Shown: positions 38,257-41,017 of the stretch, piece after piece | Layout of the letters: each line of letters opens with the position of its first letter | How positions within the stretch are numbered: the first letter of the stretch is position 1 | Source of the DNA: a virus | DNA: 41,017 nt | IMG/VR virus record: IMGVR_UViG_3300044691_000460 | Location: 1-41,017 of that record | Reading direction: 5' to 3' (one strand) | Position numbers and translations under genes: made by a program | Notes under the pieces: generated by a model | The model's database searches: none | Seen by the model: only the letters and a program-made list of their open reading frames with translations | What the model was told of the DNA's origin: nothing

Positions 38257-38703
38257 TTAGGACTTCCTCACTTTTTTCTCTTCGAACCACTTCATCAGCT
38301 CTTCGCAGTTTTCGGTCACACAGATGTGCGCCGCGCCGATCGACAACACCCACAGGCGGAATGCCAGCTGGTGCTCGTCCATCTTGCCCTCGCCCGCTTT
38401 GCATTCGACCCAGAGGGGAATGGTGAAGCTGACCGGGATTTTGACGTGCGGGAATGACTTTCCTGGGGAGACTTCCGCAACGAGAGATACCCTCGGCTGC
38501 AGTAACAGGTCCGCCATGCCCTTGCGGTGCTTCACGCCCATCGCATCCGTCCATTCGCCCACGAAAAACGGCCTCTCGCGCCCACCGACGCCTGGCACGA
38601 TGAAGGTCCTCGATTGCATTCGCAGTAGGGGCACTCTATACAGCCCACAAACGTCTTCGACGACCTTCATGACAGAGTTTCCAGCTTCACTCGCTTTACT
38701 CAA
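38257..38703 (-). CDS. VRR-NUC/RecB-like nuclease fold protein
   Basis: This protein has about 148 residues if started at TTG 38703, which has GAGGAAC upstream; the ATG at 38670 is an alternative. RKGMADLLLQ, then PLWVECKAGEGKMDEHQLAFRLWVLSIGAAHICVTE, match the core G.xDL...W.E.K.G.G...Q..f of VRR-NUC or Holliday-resolvase-like nucleases (Asp, then Glu-x-Lys, then Gln). It may resolve branched phage DNA. It is divergent from the ribbon-helix-helix gene. Confidence 0.7.
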   Translation of the reverse strand: MSKASEAGNSVMKVVEDVCGLYRVPLLRMQSRTFIVPGVGGRERPFFVGEWTDAMGVKHRKGMADLLLQPRVSLVAEVSPGKSFPHVKIPVSFTIPLWVECKAGEGKMDEHQLAFRLWVLSIGAAHICVTENCEELMKWFEEKKVRKS

Positions 38704-38718
38704 CTTGGTTCCTCTCGT

Positions 38719-38748
38719 TTGACGTCTGCATGTGATACAGGATATACC
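38719..38748 (+). promoter_or_regulatory. candidate promoter for the plus-strand replication genes
   Basis: TTGACG (38719-38724), an 18-bp spacer and TATACC (38743-38748) suggest a sigma70 promoter. The predicted start (about 38755) is one base before the ATG at 38756, so the transcript would be leaderless for the first gene. This fits the lack of a clear Shine-Dalgarno there. Matches are 5/6 and 4/6. Confidence 0.45.
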
Positions 38749-38755
38749 ACATGAT

Positions 38756-38992
38756 ATGAAAAACAAACAGGAATCTCCCAGCAGCAAAGAGAAAAACTAT
38801 CGCATTCGATTCAGGGATGCCGCTCAATTGGCATTGATCAAAAAGGCCTCTAAGCAGCAGGGTATTTCATTCAACCTCTTCGTGATCCATGTCTGCGAGA
38901 CGGCGGCGAAGGTAATGCTCAAGACAAAACCCGCTACAGGTCTAAACATCGTCGCGGACGCGGTAAATGAAGCACTCACCTCAAAGGAATAG
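38756..38992 (+). CDS. ribbon-helix-helix DNA-binding protein
   Basis: This 78-residue basic protein starts MKNKQESPSSKEKN; a GTG at 38732 would add eight residues. NYRIRFRDAAQLALIKKASKQQGISFNLFVIHVCETAAKVML (about 14-55) has the strand-helix-helix pattern of Arc/CopG/MetJ-like repressors. Such proteins bind palindromes as dimers, so it could recognise the 13-bp palindromes at 37515-40179. It is the first gene before the YdaU-like initiator. Upstream DNA is shared with the divergent nuclease-like gene. Confidence 0.65.
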   Translation: MKNKQESPSSKEKNYRIRFRDAAQLALIKKASKQQGISFNLFVIHVCETAAKVMLKTKPATGLNIVADAVNEALTSKE

Positions 38993-39002
38993 CCCCTGAA
39001 CT

Positions 39003-40127
39003 ATGCCCAAAATCGATGTATGGATGCCCTGGTATATAGCGGACTATCTTGCCGACACTTCACATCTGACCGGTCCCCAGCATGGCTCCTATTTGCTTCT
39101 GATCGCTCATGAGTGGCGTACGGGAAGATTGCCGAATGATATGAAACTCATCGTTCGCCTCACCCGAAACGAGTTTTTTTTGTCTCTTACTCCGAGTATC
39201 GCCCGAGTAGTTCTTGAGAATGACTCTAGTACGGCCAAGAATGAACACGAAACTACCCAGGAGATCGTTTATCGGTGGTTGAGATGCCTCTTAGAAGAGT
39301 TCTTTACCCTCGACGGCGAGGGCCACTGGTTCAACGGAAGGATGGAAGAAATACAGGAAGAATGGCTCCAAAAGAAGGTCCGAAGGGTTGAAAAATCAAA
39401 GAAAGCGATAAAAACGCGTTGGGATCGTATCCGCGCATTGCGGGCTGCTGCGGGCGATACTCCGAGTATGAAAAGTGGCGATACTCCGAGTATTGCTGAA
39501 GTAATACTCGAACCTTTCCCGTCATCGTCATCAGGAAAGAACAAAAGCAAAGTACCAACGCATTCTTCGAATGCTGGTTTTGATTTGCATCAAAACGCGG
39601 CGCTGGGATCTCCGGGTCCTCGCAAATCTCGATCGCAACCACCGGCGAAAAACAGGCGAAACCCTGAACCCTCGCAGAATCGCCCAGGAGGCGCTGCTAA
39701 ACCCCGAGGTAAGGGTAAGGGTCATTCGCGGCCCGTCGATGCAGCCACGGTGCCAAAGAAATTGATTGCTGACGGGGAGAATTCGGCACGACGACCCCCG
39801 AAAACAAGAAAAGATGTCGATCCGCGTTTTGGACCCTTCCGCGAGCAGATTTTTCTGTACTGGTCCGGGATCCATAAAACGGAGATCGAGGCCGGCCTGG
39901 TGCCGCGCGATCCGCCCTGGGGTCCGCGTGAGCGAGTAGAGCTGAACCTGTTGCTAGCCAGCTCGCCGCATCTTTCGTTGGAGCAGTTCAAACGCATGCT
40001 GATGTTGCGTGCTAGTTCAAAGGTGAATCATTCATTCCCGCCTTATAGGTGGATGAAGGAATTGTTCGGGTTCGCGGCCAGTGCACAGGATCGCTATAGT
40101 CAGCCATTGACTCCGAAAAGTCGATGA
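39003..40127 (+). CDS. DUF1376/YdaU-like replication initiator
   Basis: This 374-residue protein has an N-terminal domain, WMPWYIADYLADTSHLTGPQHGSYLLLIAHEWRTGRLPND, with the DUF1376 (YdaU) pattern of phage replication proteins, ending at about 120. A basic linker (about 140-270, SKVPTHSSNAG, RNRRNPEPSQ) and a C-terminal alpha-helical part with a final PYRWMKELFGF follow. It would bind the origin and recruit DnaC-like loader and helicase. Near-palindromes at 39187, 39457 and 39481 lie within the gene, as lambda origin iterons lie within O. The start is 10 bases after the previous stop. Confidence 0.75.
   Translation: MPKIDVWMPWYIADYLADTSHLTGPQHGSYLLLIAHEWRTGRLPNDMKLIVRLTRNEFFLSLTPSIARVVLENDSSTAKNEHETTQEIVYRWLRCLLEEFFTLDGEGHWFNGRMEEIQEEWLQKKVRRVEKSKKAIKTRWDRIRALRAAAGDTPSMKSGDTPSIAEVILEPFPSSSSGKNKSKVPTHSSNAGFDLHQNAALGSPGPRKSRSQPPAKNRRNPEPSQNRPGGAAKPRGKGKGHSRPVDAATVPKKLIADGENSARRPPKTRKDVDPRFGPFREQIFLYWSGIHKTEIEAGLVPRDPPWGPRERVELNLLLASSPHLSLEQFKRMLMLRASSKVNHSFPPYRWMKELFGFAASAQDRYSQPLTPKSR
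39187..39199 (+). promoter_or_regulatory. 13-bp near-palindrome site 3 (one mismatch)
   Basis: TTACTCCGAGTAT, differing from the consensus in the first base. It lies inside the initiator gene and in the same orientation as sites 1, 2, 4 and 5. Confidence 0.55.
39457..39469 (+). promoter_or_regulatory. 13-bp near-palindrome site 4
   Basis: ATACTCCGAGTAT, exact. It encodes DTPSM of the initiator. Site 5 starts 24 bp later. Confidence 0.7.
39481..39493 (+). promoter_or_regulatory. 13-bp near-palindrome site 5
   Basis: ATACTCCGAGTAT, exact. It encodes DTPSI of the initiator and is spaced 24 bp from site 4, which would favour cooperative binding on one DNA face. Confidence 0.7.
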
Positions 40128-40166
40128 TGCTTTGAAGCAATCGGTTATTGCATTCGAAACTGCTCG

Positions 40167-40179
40167 ATACTTGGAGTAT
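40167..40179 (-). promoter_or_regulatory. 13-bp near-palindrome site 6, opposite orientation
   Basis: ATACTTGGAGTAT on the plus strand; on the minus strand it is ATACTCCAAGTAT, 12 of 13 bases equal to the consensus. It is intergenic, between the initiator stop and the next gene (40305), so it is in the best position for an operator. Confidence 0.55.
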
Positions 40180-40304
40180 TCGGATAGTACCCGCAGCGTC
40201 ATATCTTTAGTCACCTTTGGGTATTTGACGAATTAAATATCTTGCAAATTGTTTCGCGCAGTGTTCGCCTAGCATCAAAGTTTCGGGAAAGCGAGGTAAG
40301 AGTG

Positions 40305-40664
40305 ATGGTGAAGGATGAGAACGGCAAGGTGTTGGCGGTGAACGATCGGTTGAAGCTGCACTTTCCGTACGAGGGCGTGTGCCACGGCGTGGTGGAGGGA
40401 ATTATCGTTAATAAGGGTTCGCGGCGTGGGCGTGGCTCCATGATCGTTCGCACCACATTTGAGGTTGTGTTCACCGATACAGATTCGGTGATCGAGGGCA
40501 TCACAAAGCTTCCTCCATTGGTTATGGGTTCGCCTCCAGACTACGCAGCGGCAAAAGCAGCAGGAGAAGCAGCGAGGAAGATTGTCCCCAGAGGCATCGC
40601 TAAGATCGCGAAGTCCCCAAGGGCCTCGAAAGCTGCTCCATCCAAGGAAAAGCGTCGCGCATAA
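40305..40664 (+). CDS. basic hypothetical protein
   Basis: This protein has 119 residues from ATG 40305, with GAGGT upstream; an earlier start at 40242 lacks a site. The N-terminal half is beta-rich and resembles a small barrel (VNDRLKLHFPYEGVCHGVVEGIIVNKGSRRGRGSMIVRTTFEVVFTD). The C-terminal tail is Ala/Lys/Arg-rich (KAAGEAARKIVPRGIAKIAKSPRASKAAPSKEKRRA), likely nucleic-acid-binding. It could be a DNA-compacting or accessory replication protein. Confidence 0.6.
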   Translation: MVKDENGKVLAVNDRLKLHFPYEGVCHGVVEGIIVNKGSRRGRGSMIVRTTFEVVFTDTDSVIEGITKLPPLVMGSPPDYAAAKAAGEAARKIVPRGIAKIAKSPRASKAAPSKEKRRA

Positions 40665-41017
40665 GCAAACGCGAAGCGCTGGTGTCTGTAGACATATAGG
40701 GCGGGTGAGTGGATCTGGTGTAGTAAATGCCAGCCCATTCCCTGCCCTTTTCGTTCGCCTCTCAATAAATGCTTAGAATCGGAAGCTATGCATTTATCTA
40801 TATATCTCGATATCCAGTTATGCCTCTGTTCTCCTCTGGAGCGAACGAGCTAACAAACGGCTAACTGTGGTTTTGGGAGAAGTGTGCCTTTCAAGCTGTG
40901 GCAATCCTACAGCCAACAAGCTAAATAGCGTGTAAGCAAGAGGCTGCTGCATCAGCTAGGACAAATACTCACATAAAGATTGACTTATCTGCTGCAAAAC
41001 TGCTAGGGTCAAGTTGG
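40665..41017. other. non-coding right end
   Basis: No convincing gene is seen. The stretch is AT-richer than the coding DNA, with short repeated GCTAA/GCTAAC motifs (at about 40850 and 40920) and a TTGACT at about 40980 that could be a -35 element. In a circular or permuted molecule it would join the left non-coding end and form a candidate origin or regulatory region of about 630 bp. Confidence 0.5.

Noticed and set aside
1-41017. Direct terminal repeats proving complete linear ends
   Set aside because: The first and last hundred or so bases share no visible repeat. Completeness or circularity therefore cannot be stated.

Overview
The window looks like most or all of a short-tailed (podovirus-type), tailed-phage genome of about 41 kb. 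A single long minus-strand programme carries terminase, portal, scaffold-like protein, an N4-gp56-like major capsid protein, adaptor/nozzle-like proteins, three large internal-virion-like proteins, fibre-like proteins and a lysis cassette. No tape-measure, sheath, integrase, RNA polymerase or DNA polymerase is recognisable. GC content is moderate to high, Shine-Dalgarno sequences are clear and the promoters look sigma70-like. From remembered similarity of several virion proteins I would guess an Acidobacteriota-like soil host, but this is weak.

Layout. (1) 1-277 is non-coding, with a 22-bp-period direct repeat. (2) 278-3053 is a plus-strand cluster: clamp-loader-like ATPase, small proteins and an ArdC-like antirestriction/metallopeptidase, with an HNH nuclease gene on the opposite strand and a strong terminator hairpin at the end. 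(3) 8578 down to 3162 is a minus-strand, probably early, operon in which eleven gene junctions are four-base stop/start overlaps. It encodes a KhpA-like KH protein, an SMC/RecF-like ATPase, a HTH protein, a DnaJ-type zinc finger, a DnaC-like helicase loader and many small Cys-rich proteins. It is driven by a TTGACA promoter whose start point coincides with a perfect 21-bp inverted repeat. (4) 10980 down to 8867 is lysis and ends at an intrinsic terminator. (5) 35920 down to 11071 is the virion cluster. (6) 38703 down to 36130 is a second minus cluster of small zinc-ribbon-like proteins headed by a VRR-NUC-like nuclease, followed by a tRNA-like sequence. (7) 38756-40664 is a plus cluster: a ribbon-helix-helix protein, a DUF1376/YdaU-like replication initiator and one unknown. 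(8) 40665-41017 is non-coding. If the molecule is circular or permuted, the plus genes at both ends form one block.

How it works together. The YdaU-like initiator and DnaC-like loader would recruit the host replicative helicase, as lambda O and P do, with host polymerase doing synthesis. The clamp-loader-like and SMC-like ATPases could modify or compete with host replication factors. Counter-defence is a theme: the ArdC-like protein, a small protein resembling the Acb2/Tad1 cyclic-nucleotide sponge family, and a solitary sequence at 27778-27810 with the complete architecture of a type I-C CRISPR repeat in sense orientation within the late transcript and no array around it.

The strongest unexplained signals are the solitary CRISPR-repeat mimic, the closed structured leader at 8607-8747, six copies of a 13-bp near-palindrome inside coding sequence at 37.5-40.2 kb, and a tRNA-like gene with an enlarged anticodon arm at 36031-36123.
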